Source of the DNA: Paenibacillus_D tarimensis_A
Lineage (GTDB): Bacteria; Bacillota; Bacilli; Paenibacillales; Paenibacillaceae
Assembly (NCBI GenBank): GCA_041281825.1
Contig: CP166298.1
Location: 2,356,001 to 2,420,000 of the forward strand
Length of the DNA stretch: 64,000 nt
Direction: 5' to 3'
In this document: positions 1-7,687 of the stretch, piece after piece
Layout: each line of letters begins with the position of its first letter
Numbering within the stretch: the stretch's first letter is position 1
Program-made: the position numbers and the translations under genes
The notes under the pieces: generated by a model
Told to the model about the DNA's origin: nothing
Databases searched by the model: none
Seen by the model: the letters and a program-made list of their open reading frames with translations, nothing else

Positions 1-1
1 A

Positions 2-541
2 CCGATCGGAGGCGATCGTTTAGAACGGATCGGCTTTATGGACCTCAATGCTTCGCGTGTAAGCGAGCTCAGCTTGAATTATGAATCTAATCAGCTCAAG
101 GCTGCGATGGAGAAGGGAACGGTCCTTTCTGCTGTTGTCACTTGGTCGGTTGCATCCTCGATGGACGGCGTGGTTGTGCTCGGAGGGGAAAGCGCGGAAC
201 AGCCATTATGGATTAACGGCCGCAGCTTTGTTATTTCGTCGGCTACGGAGATGGAAGAAGATGCTAGGATGTGGATTAACTATATCACTGAAGTAGATCG
301 ACAGAAGATATTCTATGAACATTTCCGCAAGCTCCCGACCCGTGTTTCATTGTACGGCCGACTCACACCCGACACTCCGCCTGATTGGCTTCGACAACGG
401 CTTGAAGCTGAGCCGGAGTCCAGTCCGGACCCCGAGTGGCTTCAACAATTTTTGTTTTACGAAAGCTTGTGGAAACAATGGCGGGAAGGCGCGCTGGCGC
501 AAGACTTATTTATTGAGGAATGGAATAAAGAAGCTTCCTGA
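2..541 (+). CDS. Hypothetical protein, 5'-partial
   Basis: I do not recognise this protein. The reading frame is open to the first bases of the window. The only in-window ATG (position 38) has no SD at a usable distance (a GGAGG lies about 25 nt upstream), so the gene probably begins before the window. The visible part is about 180 residues, has no obvious membrane segment, and is acidic and tryptophan-rich near the C-terminus (DWLRQRLE, EWLQQF, WKQWREG). The predicted product looks soluble and cytosolic. It converges with the minus-strand gene that ends at 552, with only 10 bp between them and no clear terminator. No function is proposed. Confidence 0.6.
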   Translation, partial: PIGGDRLERIGFMDLNASRVSELSLNYESNQLKAAMEKGTVLSAVVTWSVASSMDGVVVLGGESAEQPLWINGRSFVISSATEMEEDARMWINYITEVDRQKIFYEHFRKLPTRVSLYGRLTPDTPPDWLRQRLEAEPESSPDPEWLQQFLFYESLWKQWREGALAQDLFIEEWNKEAS

Positions 542-551
542 AACGAACGAA

Positions 552-1637
552 TCATAATTCCAGCTTTAATATGACAACAAGTTCACCGTCGAGAATTTCT
601 ACCGACTTTGCTTTGACAAACGATACTACCAGGTGCGGGTAGAAGCTAAGGTCGAACTCTTCCTCCAACGCCCTCCGAGTTGTGTCGGGCAAAGCAAGCT
701 TGTTGAATTTCAATTCATCGACATGAAAACGGATTGAATTGACCGGTTCTTCTTCAATGGTATACCGGCCGCTAATTTCCACATCAAGACCGTCCCGTTT
801 TCCTTGAACCTTCAGCTTATCCTGCTCAAACCGGAAGGCGAAATGCTCGAACAATTCGTTCTGTGAACGGAGAAAGCCGTTTAACGCATCTTCAGGAACC
901 CGAAGCGTATATTCGAATCCCTTGAATTGCAAATATTGTTTGTTCTCATTGAGCCAGTCCGGCAACTCTTTCATCGCATCGGCGAGTGCCGCAAAGTACT
1001 GCTTGACCTCATATAAACCGACCGTTTGCCAGAAGTTTGTCAGTTCCTTGATCATAATCCGGATTCGTTCAGAGTCGCCGCGCTTGTTAAGCTCGTTGTC
1101 GATATCCTGTTGAAGAGCGATTAAACGGTTGCGCTGCAGCATTAATTTCCGTTCCATATCCGCCAGCCGTTCCTTTTCGAGCACAACGGCATCCTTTCCT
1201 TGTTTCAGCTCGCGGTATTGCGTTTTGTATGAATTCAGGATATTCTTGTCACGTGCGAATATCGCATCGAAATAGTCGAGCATCGCCAGCAGATCCGATA
1301 AGCTGTTAAAAGAGAATAAAGCACGGAGAAGAATATCCCGTTCTCCCGTATAATAGGCACGCAAAACGTCATCGACATTTTGTTGTTGACGGATTACTTC
1401 CCGTTCTTTCAAGCGGAGCTCGTTCTCCAGCTTTGAGATCGTTCCCTGCATAGATTGCTGTACCCCGGCAAGCCGTGATATTTCGTTATCGATTTCGGTC
1501 ACGGACAAACTCTTCTCTAGCAGCTTAAGCGTTTCTTCTTCCGTGGGTTCAGCCATACTCGAAGGAGAAGCTATGCATAGAACGAGGACAAAGGCGACAA
1601 CGGTCCGGAACGATAAGATGCGGAATGAATGAACCAA
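552..1637 (-). CDS. Secreted coiled-coil protein of unknown function
   Basis: The 361-residue product has an N-terminal signal peptide (hydrophobic stretch about residues 10-28, likely cleavage near SSMAEP). A long heptad-rich coiled coil follows (about 35-200), resembling the N-terminal regions of PcsB/CwlO-type envelope proteins. The C-terminal part (about 205-361) is mixed alpha/beta and I do not recognise it; no NlpC/P60 or other hydrolase motif is visible. The start is TTG at 1637, 8 nt after AAGGAGG. A copy of the A/B repeat (1653-1693) sits directly upstream. The product probably acts outside the membrane; a role in wall remodelling is only an inference from the coiled-coil architecture. 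Confidence 0.8.
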   Translation of the reverse strand: MVHSFRILSFRTVVAFVLVLCIASPSSMAEPTEEETLKLLEKSLSVTEIDNEISRLAGVQQSMQGTISKLENELRLKEREVIRQQQNVDDVLRAYYTGERDILLRALFSFNSLSDLLAMLDYFDAIFARDKNILNSYKTQYRELKQGKDAVVLEKERLADMERKLMLQRNRLIALQQDIDNELNKRGDSERIRIMIKELTNFWQTVGLYEVKQYFAALADAMKELPDWLNENKQYLQFKGFEYTLRVPEDALNGFLRSQNELFEHFAFRFEQDKLKVQGKRDGLDVEISGRYTIEEEPVNSIRFHVDELKFNKLALPDTTRRALEEEFDLSFYPHLVVSFVKAKSVEILDGELVVILKLEL

Positions 1638-1652
1638 TGCAATGTCCTCCTT

Positions 1653-1693
1653 GACATAGGGGTCTTTGAGCGGTATTTAAAGTCTCTCTGCTC
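1653..1693 (-). repeat. A/B 5'-leader repeat, copy 1
   Basis: Read on the minus strand this has one degenerate A unit (GCAGAGAGACTTTAAA) followed by one B unit (GCTCAAAGACCCCTATGT). The SD (AAGGAGG) and TTG start of the coiled-coil gene follow immediately. It is divergent to copy 2. Confidence 0.75.
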
Positions 1694-1790
1694 ATAAGAG
1701 GTTCTGCTAGGGACTAATCTATGCTGTAATTCTCCATATTATATCTTTCCTAATCTGTTTTGTCTTTTGTTGATGGCCGATTCTATATCC

Positions 1791-1875
1791 AAAGCGGAGA
1801 GACTTTGAGCTTCACTCAAAGATCCCTATATCATGCTCAAAGACCCCTATGTGCATGCTTAAAGATCCCTACATA
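1791..1875 (+). repeat. A/B 5'-leader repeat, copy 2
   Basis: One A unit (GCGGAGAGACTTTGAG) is followed by three B-like units (actcaaagatccctatat, gctcaaagacccctatgt, gcttaaagatccctacat), ending at the AAGGAGG of the methyltransferase gene. CTTTGAG of A can pair with CTCAAAG of B. The repeat is open in the methyltransferase frame, so an upstream ATG at 1849 inside it could be mistaken for the gene start. Confidence 0.8.
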
Positions 1876-1890
1876 AGGAGGAGAGCTCCG

Positions 1891-3030
1891 TTGTCGTTGC
1901 TGCGTCTTATTTGTGAGCGAATAAAGCAGTCGCATACATCCGGGTGGCTCGAAGAGTCTCGTGGCGTTAAGCATCCGGTGTCATGCATTTCATTTCATGA
2001 GTATATGTCACTATGTCTCTATAACGAACGGTTTGGTTACTATAAAAGCGGAGAGCCAAGAGTCGGGCGCACCGGCGATTTCTATACAAGCTCGGGTATC
2101 GGAACGATTATGGGGGAGGTTATGGCTTCTTATATCCGTGAAATGTCAATTGCGCTGGAGGGCTCGCCGATCATAGCCGAATGGGGGGGCGGGACAGGCC
2201 GGTTATCCGCTCAAATGCTGCAGAGGTGGACACTGTCAGATTGTCAATGGATGCAACAGCTGCAATATTGGTTCATCGACGACAATCCGGTTCATCTTGC
2301 TGCAGCCGTTGAAACTTTAAAACAGTTCAAGGAAAGAATAAGGATCCGGATGATGACGGCTGGCGAAGCATTGGACAACATTGGAGGAGAAACGCCTATC
2401 ATCGTGCTCGCCAACGAGCTGCTTGACGCATTTCCTGTCCATCGAATCGTCATGAAGAAAGGCAGACTGCTCGAGCTTGGGGTTACTGTGACGGGGGAGG
2501 AAGAACGGTTGGCGTATTGTTATATGCCGCTTAGCGATCCCTTGATTGAGGTGTCATTAAAACGGGACGGAGTGATTCTTGCCGAAGCGCAGGAAACGGA
2601 AGTCAATCTTGAAGCCGAGCGTTGGTTGACGGATTTGGGGACGAAGATTAAGAACGGGTGTCTTGTTCTGATCGATTATGGCGATACCGCAGATGAGCTG
2701 AGGGCCTCTCACCGAATGAAAGGCACACTGCTTTGTTACCGGCGCCATCAGGCGGCAGACGACCCGTTTCAGACGCCGGGAGAACAGGATATAACGGCGC
2801 ATGTCAATTACTCGGCCTGCCGTTCGGCGGCTGAAGCGGCCGGCTGGAGCGTGGTTTATTATCAAACGCAGAAACAATTTCTTGTGGATCACGGCATTTT
2901 GGAGCTGCTTTCGGATTATGGAGGAAGCGATCCTTTCAGTCCGGAAGCCCGCCGGAACCGGGCGATCAGGCAGCTGTTGCTCAGCGACGGAATGAGCGAG
3001 TCGTTTAAAGTGATGGTTCTTCGTAAATAA
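1891..3030 (+). CDS. Class I SAM-dependent methyltransferase, MidA/NDUFAF7 family
   Basis: This 379-residue protein of the COG1565 family is related to mitochondrial NDUFAF7/MidA, an arginine methyltransferase for a complex I subunit. The bacterial substrate is unknown. Visible family motifs are GDFYTS (62-67), the SAM-binding EWGGGTG (97-103) and NELLDAFP (175-182). I place the start at TTG 1891, after AAGGAGG with about 8 nt spacing. The in-frame ATG at 1849 lies inside the repeat and has no SD. The gene is monocistronic: its upstream neighbour is divergent, and the downstream hairpin (3084-3116) separates it from the convergent DUF2626 gene. Confidence 0.88.
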   Translation: MSLLRLICERIKQSHTSGWLEESRGVKHPVSCISFHEYMSLCLYNERFGYYKSGEPRVGRTGDFYTSSGIGTIMGEVMASYIREMSIALEGSPIIAEWGGGTGRLSAQMLQRWTLSDCQWMQQLQYWFIDDNPVHLAAAVETLKQFKERIRIRMMTAGEALDNIGGETPIIVLANELLDAFPVHRIVMKKGRLLELGVTVTGEEERLAYCYMPLSDPLIEVSLKRDGVILAEAQETEVNLEAERWLTDLGTKIKNGCLVLIDYGDTADELRASHRMKGTLLCYRRHQAADDPFQTPGEQDITAHVNYSACRSAAEAAGWSVVYYQTQKQFLVDHGILELLSDYGGSDPFSPEARRNRAIRQLLLSDGMSESFKVMVLRK

Positions 3031-3083
3031 TAGCTGCACAATCCGAATGCAGCTTACACTTTCTTATCCTTTTAGGAGCAACA

Positions 3084-3116
3084 AAAAACAGCCGGGGTGA
3101 AAACCCCGGCTGTTTG
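3084..3116 (-). terminator. Intrinsic terminator between convergent genes
   Basis: The stem is AACAGCCGGGGT / ACCCCGGCTGTT with a short loop. On the minus strand it is followed by a run of six T, so it mainly serves the DUF2626 gene. On the + strand the T tract is weak but the stem is strong. Confidence 0.85.
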
Positions 3117-3135
3117 GCTTGTCTGTCGTCTTTGG

Positions 3136-3372
3136 TCAGAACGGCAAACCCATTTCGAATACCGTCCAGTAGGTGAATCCCAAAAATGAAAGGACCATAT
3201 ACCCCCAGAACATCATCATGTATGTTCTTTCGGAGAAATTCATGTATCCGAGCAGGACGAACACTGCGGTCTGGGCGAAGAACAGAATCGACATCTCGAT
3301 CATGTGACCCGCATATGCCATGAGCGCTATTACAAGTGTCCAAAAGCCAAGTACCCGAAACATACGTGCCAT
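3136..3372 (-). CDS. DUF2626 family membrane protein (YqgY-like)
   Basis: This 78-residue membrane protein has three hydrophobic segments (about 5-22, 27-44, 52-73). The N-terminus MARMFRVLGFW and the motif LGYMNFSERTYM are typical of the DUF2626 family of Bacillales, whose function is unknown. The ATG follows a GAGGGGGA site. A good sigma-A promoter lies upstream on the same strand (3417-3445) and a strong terminator lies downstream, so it is a single-gene unit. Confidence 0.85.
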   Translation of the reverse strand: MARMFRVLGFWTLVIALMAYAGHMIEMSILFFAQTAVFVLLGYMNFSERTYMMMFWGYMVLSFLGFTYWTVFEMGLPF

Positions 3373-3416
3373 GAAGCCATCCCCCTCTCGTCAGTCGCAA
3401 CCCAATTCTAATGAAC

Positions 3417-3445
3417 ATTATACCGTCAAGGATTACCACTGTAAA
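3417..3445 (-). promoter_or_regulatory. Sigma-A promoter of the DUF2626 gene
   Basis: On the minus strand: -35 TTTACA, 17-bp spacer, -10 TATAAT, about 45 bp upstream of the ATG at 3372. Confidence 0.75.
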
Positions 3446-3668
3446 CCTGGAAACCGTGACGAAATGGCAAACTTTATTATCAATTATTCGCCAGGATAAC
3501 GGCCTTGCTGAGAGACCGTTCTGTTTCATTTTGTGCGAATTCGTTCTGTAACATGTATGAGCCCCTGAAAAAATGGATATACAATTTAGTATCCGATAGA
3601 TTCTATGAACTCTACCAAGGGCATAAAGATAAATGGAGCGCCCTTTAACGTTAGGAGGTTATGGTAGC

Positions 3669-4316
3669 ATGACAGCAGTGAGACAAGATGCTTGGAGTCC
3701 GGATGACGATTTGATGTTGGCTGAGGTAACGCTTCGTCACATTCGGGAAGGCAGCACTCAATTGGCAGCATTTGAAGAAGTAGGTGAACGAATCGGAAGA
3801 ACGTCTGCGGCTTGCGGTTTTCGCTGGAACAGCTGTGTGCGCAAGCGCTATGAGGAAGCGATCCAGCTGGCTAAGCAGCAGCGCCAGAAACGGAATTATT
3901 TGCGTAAGCAGAGCTTCGCATCCGTACCGCACGTTTCAGCGGTCGGGACGATTGAAACGGAGGAGGCGGATTTCAAATCCGAAACCGCTTCCGAGGAGAC
4001 AATTACTATCGATGCGGTGATCCGGTTTCTACGAAGCTGGAAAAGCACCTATCTGGATTTGACACGCCATATTAAAATGCTTGAGAAGGATTTGAAAGAA
4101 AAAGACGAGGAGCTGTTCGAGCTTCGGGTCGAGAATGAGCGGCTGTCCCGGGAAGTCAATAATGTACAGACCGATTACCGGACGGTAAACGACGATTACA
4201 AGACGCTTATTCAAATTATGGACCGGGCCCGCCGTCTGGCGAGCTTGAATGAAGAGGAAGAGGTAAAACCTAGATTTAAAATGGATGCGAACGGCAATCT
4301 CGAACGGATTGAGTAA
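3669..4316 (+). CDS. rsfA: RsfA-family prespore transcription regulator
   Basis: The 215-residue product has an N-terminal Myb/SANT-like DNA-binding domain (about 5-55, with AWSPDDDLMLAE and a later GFRWNSCVRKRY helix) and a C-terminal coiled coil (about 120-195). This is the architecture of B. subtilis RsfA/YlbO, a forespore regulator that modulates the sigma-F regulon. The start is ATG 3669, after AGGAGG at 3653-3658; an ATG at 3661 is out of frame and an in-frame ATG at 3633 has no SD. A terminator follows. The ylbO-panE(ylbQ)-bshC order matches the Bacillales ylb/yll region upstream of mraZ. Confidence 0.9.
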   Translation: MTAVRQDAWSPDDDLMLAEVTLRHIREGSTQLAAFEEVGERIGRTSAACGFRWNSCVRKRYEEAIQLAKQQRQKRNYLRKQSFASVPHVSAVGTIETEEADFKSETASEETITIDAVIRFLRSWKSTYLDLTRHIKMLEKDLKEKDEELFELRVENERLSREVNNVQTDYRTVNDDYKTLIQIMDRARRLASLNEEEEVKPRFKMDANGNLERIE

Positions 4317-4334
4317 GCGTCGTACCCGCGCATG

Positions 4335-4396
4335 AACCGCCCGGAAGGTGTGGTTTCCTACGAAAGTAAGGAAACCGGACTCCCGGGCGGTTTTTG
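4335..4396 (+). terminator. Terminator after rsfA
   Basis: A long stem-loop with AACCGCCCGG pairing to CCGGGCGGTT, an inner GGTTTCCT/AGGAAACC stem, and a T run after the outer arm. Confidence 0.85.
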
Positions 4397-4415
4397 TGTC
4401 AAAAATAAGCCGTTT

Positions 4416-4445
4416 TTGCTTGCGAAACTTGGAATCTGTTAGAAT
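4416..4445 (+). promoter_or_regulatory. Candidate sigma-A promoter of panE
   Basis: TTGCTT, 18-bp spacer, TAGAAT, about 55 bp upstream of the panE start and downstream of the rsfA terminator. Confidence 0.4.
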
Positions 4446-4499
4446 CATAGCAGCGAAAGTCCGGAACTTGCGTCCGGCATAGGAGAGAGAGGGATCATA

Positions 4500-5444
4500 A
4501 TGGTATTCGGCATTATTGGAGGCGGAGCGATCGGAATGATGTATGCCGCACGGCTGGCGCTGGCGGGATACAAGGTTCGGCTTTGGACAAGAACGCAGCG
4601 TCAGGCCGAGCTTTTGAATTCGGAAGGGCTGTTGTATATAAGCGGGGAAAAGATGCGGCGCGCACCTGTCAGTGCACAGGCGATCGCATCCGTTCCCGGG
4701 CGAAAGCAAGATGAATGCGAGGCTGACGTTCTATGGCTGACGGTGAAACAACCGCATATTGACGATCAGTTGTTATCTTGCATGAACCGAATCACTAATC
4801 CTTCAACGCTTGTGCTGTGCTTACAGAACGGGATCGGCCATATGGAGCTTTTAAGAGACCGGATTCCGGGTGTGCCGTTCGCAGCGGCAGTGACTTCGGA
4901 AGGGGCTAAACGCGAGGATGAACGTACCGTTCGATCGACCGGCTCAGGGCAATTATGGATAGAAGCGTTGGAAGACCCTTCCGGTAAAGTCGTGCAGCTC
5001 GCGAATAAACAAAAAAAATTGGCGGAAACATTGCAAATGGCAGGAATCCCGGCTTTTTTGTCGAAAGAGATGACGAACCGGATTTACCATAAATTACTGG
5101 TTAACTCAGTGATCAATCCGCTTACTGCTCTGTTCGGCGTTCGTAACGGGCAGCTTCCCGAGGATCCGGTGAGGTTGTCTCTTATGAAAGCACTTCACGA
5201 GGAGTCACTGGCCGTTCTTACCGCCGCAGGCATGCCGGGGGATGGAGGGGATTGGGACGGGGTGCTCGCCGTGTGCGGCAATACGGCGTCCAATTATTCG
5301 TCCATGCTGACGGATATCCGGTCCGGCCGGAAGACGGAGGTGGATTGGATTAACGGCGGTATCATTAAGCTGGCACGGCAATACGGAATTCCTGCACCGC
5401 TCAATGAAGCGGTAACGGCACTTATTCATGCTGTAAGAATATAA
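4500..5444 (+). CDS. panE: 2-dehydropantoate 2-reductase
   Basis: The 314-residue enzyme reduces ketopantoate to pantoate with NADPH in pantothenate (coenzyme A) synthesis in the cytosol. An N-terminal Rossmann motif IIGGGAIG ends at residue 12. The catalytic-lysine region is RIYHKLLVNSVINPL with Lys198, and Asn/Ser contacts follow. The C-terminal helical domain contains the SGRKTEVDWINGGI stretch typical of PanE/ApbA. The ATG at 4500 follows GGAGAGAGAGGG. The DUF3397 gene starts 20 bp after the stop, so the two are probably cotranscribed. It corresponds by position to B. subtilis ylbQ. Confidence 0.92.
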   Translation: MVFGIIGGGAIGMMYAARLALAGYKVRLWTRTQRQAELLNSEGLLYISGEKMRRAPVSAQAIASVPGRKQDECEADVLWLTVKQPHIDDQLLSCMNRITNPSTLVLCLQNGIGHMELLRDRIPGVPFAAAVTSEGAKREDERTVRSTGSGQLWIEALEDPSGKVVQLANKQKKLAETLQMAGIPAFLSKEMTNRIYHKLLVNSVINPLTALFGVRNGQLPEDPVRLSLMKALHEESLAVLTAAGMPGDGGDWDGVLAVCGNTASNYSSMLTDIRSGRKTEVDWINGGIIKLARQYGIPAPLNEAVTALIHAVRI

Positions 5445-5464
5445 ATAGAGAGGGGCGAAGCCGG

Positions 5465-5857
5465 ATGCAGGCAATCTGGGATGTTATAATTCATACATAC
5501 GCATTCCTGGCTGTTATTCCTGTAGTTCCTTTTTTGATCATATACTTCGTGCACAACACTGTGACAGGCGATAAGAAGAAAGCGCTTCGTTTATCCATGG
5601 ACATAACAACGCCGTTACTTATTCTCTGTGTAGCCGCATTGTTCAATGATATTTTCGATAAAACCTTCGGTTTCTACGGCATACTGCTGTTTATGTTAAT
5701 CGGCTGGGGGTTGCTCGGAAATCTGCAGTTCCGTACCAAAGGCAAATTGGACATGAAGCGCATTACGAGAGCCGTTTGGCGGGTCGGTTTTTTTGTAATG
5801 GGTGTCATGTACGTATTGTTAATGGTCATTGCGATCGGCCAAAGGTTGTTTACATAA
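5465..5857 (+). CDS. DUF3397 family membrane protein
   Basis: This 130-residue integral membrane protein has four hydrophobic segments (about 12-30, 44-62, 70-86, 103-123). The length and the motif FGFYGILLFMLIGWGLLG fit the DUF3397 family, whose members sit next to panE/bshC in many Bacillales. The function is unknown. The ATG at 5465 is preceded by GAGAGGGG. A short terminator hairpin follows the stop. Confidence 0.8.
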   Translation: MQAIWDVIIHTYAFLAVIPVVPFLIIYFVHNTVTGDKKKALRLSMDITTPLLILCVAALFNDIFDKTFGFYGILLFMLIGWGLLGNLQFRTKGKLDMKRITRAVWRVGFFVMGVMYVLLMVIAIGQRLFT

Positions 5858-5876
5858 GTTTTCTTACTCCTCATGC

Positions 5877-5903
5877 AACCTTCTCCGCGAAGGTTGTTTT
5901 TTG
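5877..5903 (+). terminator. Terminator after the panE-DUF3397 unit
   Basis: CAACCTT / AAGGTTG stem with a 7-nt loop, followed by TTTTTTG. Confidence 0.8.
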
Positions 5904-5905
5904 TT

Positions 5906-5934
5906 TTGACGGTCCGATAACGGTTGTGTACAAT
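5906..5934 (+). promoter_or_regulatory. Sigma-A promoter of bshC
   Basis: TTGACG, 17-bp spacer, TACAAT, just after a terminator and 45 bp before the bshC start. Confidence 0.75.
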
Positions 5935-5978
5935 CGAACTCAGGGCTATTTATTAGGTGAGGGTAAGGAGGCTGCGCC

Positions 5979-7646
5979 ATGAATTTTGATTCTTTTCAAT
6001 TGCCGGCCGGTCAGTCTTTGACCCAGGCATACATAGAACGATCCGATCCTTCCGTCGAGGCACTATACGGCTTTCATGCCGCCGAGCCGGAACACTGGAG
6101 ACACAGAGCCGTCCAATTGGACCGGCAGGCCGCGTTTCGGGTGAATGCTGGATTGCTGGCCGATGCGTTGATAAGTTATAATCATACATTATCGGCATCG
6201 CCGAAGACGATAAGCCATATCGAAGCGCTCCGCGACGGTGCGCTGGCAGTCGTAGGGGGGCAGCAGGCGGTATTATGGACCGGACCGATGATGGTTATCC
6301 ACAAAGCGGTCTCGATTATCCAAACCGCGCGTTATGCCGAGGCACGTTTAGGCCGTCCCGTTGTGCCGGTCTTTTGGGTCGCGGGAGAGGATCATGACTG
6401 GGATGAAGCGTCGCACACCTATTTACTGGATTCCGACCCGTCGCTGCGCCGATTGGCGGTTCCGAGGCCGCCGGGATCCCGGACATCGATCAGCCGCACC
6501 GTACTGGCTCCGTCCGTCTGGGAGTCCGCCCTGCAGGAGCTTGCTGCGTCGCTGCCGGATACGGTTTATAAACCGGACCTGATCGGGACTTTACGGGATA
6601 TTGTGAAGCGGTGCGGCACGCTATCGGAACAATTCGCCTCCCTGTTAAGCCGGTTGTTCAGCGATGAAGGTCTGATTGTGCTGGATGCCGACGACCCATC
6701 GCTTCGCAAGCTGGAAGCTCCGATATTTTGCCGGATGATTGAAGAGAACGATGCGCTGCAGGCGGCCTATTCTCATGCCGCAGCCAGAGTGGGAGGCCTC
6801 GGTTACCCCATTCAAGCGGACGTGACTCCGGGCTGTTCCAATTTGTTCCTGTTTGAACGGCTCGGTCACCGGCATAACGAAAAGCATGCGGCCGCAGACG
6901 ACCGTATTCTTCTGTACAAAGAAGGGGACAACTATTCCGACCGTAAAGGATTCGTGCGATTGAACAGCCGGCAAATGCTGGACATCGCCCGGCATGAACC
7001 CGAACGACTAAGCAACAATGTTCTTACGCGGCCGGTGATGCAGGATTACTTGCTGCCGGTGCTTGCAGCCGTGCTTGGTCCGGGTGAGATTGCCTATTGG
7101 GGGCTGACCCGTGACGCATTTCGCTTGTTCGGGCTGGATATGCCTATTATCGTGCCGAGAATGTCTTTTACGCTGGTAGACCCTGCCGTACAAAAGCATC
7201 TGACGAAATATTCGCTGACGCCAGGCGATGTCGTCCATCGTTTCGAACAGCAGCAGGCGGATTGGTTGGCCCGTCAGGATGAATTGGAGATCGACCGGCG
7301 TTTCGACGATGCCATGAGGGAGATTATGTCAGCGTATGAACCGTTGCTGGAGCATCTGGCTGCCGTTAAGCCGGGTCTTCGGGAGCTTGCGTTTAAGAAT
7401 AAAACAAAGCTCGCAGAGCAGATTGAATTTATGCGGTCGCGTGTATGGGACGATGAACGAAGGAAGCATGATACCGCGCTTAAGCATTGGCGGGGAATCC
7501 GTCTGAATTTATGGCCAGAAGGATTGCCGCAGGAGCGGGTGCTTAATTTCATGGTATTTTGGAACCGGTATGGCGGCGATTGGCTGAAGCAGCTGCTCGA
7601 GGCGCCGCTCGATTTAAGGGGCAGTCATCGTATATTATATCTTTAA
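5979..7646 (+). CDS. bshC: Bacillithiol biosynthesis cysteine-adding enzyme BshC
   Basis: The 555-residue protein (family about 540) is the last enzyme of bacillithiol synthesis and adds cysteine to GlcN-malate. Characteristic stretches are VVGGQQAVLWTGPMM near residue 88, the VFWVAGEDHDWDE core (about 130-142), a central GLTRDAFRLFG segment and a C-terminal coiled coil. The ATG at 5979 follows AAGGAGG. It has its own promoter, and ahcY begins 41 bp after its stop. Position upstream of mraZ matches B. subtilis yllA. Its presence means the cell uses bacillithiol as its low-molecular-weight thiol. Confidence 0.93.
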   Translation: MNFDSFQLPAGQSLTQAYIERSDPSVEALYGFHAAEPEHWRHRAVQLDRQAAFRVNAGLLADALISYNHTLSASPKTISHIEALRDGALAVVGGQQAVLWTGPMMVIHKAVSIIQTARYAEARLGRPVVPVFWVAGEDHDWDEASHTYLLDSDPSLRRLAVPRPPGSRTSISRTVLAPSVWESALQELAASLPDTVYKPDLIGTLRDIVKRCGTLSEQFASLLSRLFSDEGLIVLDADDPSLRKLEAPIFCRMIEENDALQAAYSHAAARVGGLGYPIQADVTPGCSNLFLFERLGHRHNEKHAAADDRILLYKEGDNYSDRKGFVRLNSRQMLDIARHEPERLSNNVLTRPVMQDYLLPVLAAVLGPGEIAYWGLTRDAFRLFGLDMPIIVPRMSFTLVDPAVQKHLTKYSLTPGDVVHRFEQQQADWLARQDELEIDRRFDDAMREIMSAYEPLLEHLAAVKPGLRELAFKNKTKLAEQIEFMRSRVWDDERRKHDTALKHWRGIRLNLWPEGLPQERVLNFMVFWNRYGGDWLKQLLEAPLDLRGSHRILYL

Positions 7647-7687
7647 GTCGTTGAGCGTAAAGCCCGATTTGGATAGGAGGAAGCAAA

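Noticed and set aside
1849..1890. Upstream ATG as start of the MidA-family gene
   Set aside because: The extra residues come from B units of the repeat and there is no SD. TTG 1891 has a well-spaced AAGGAGG.
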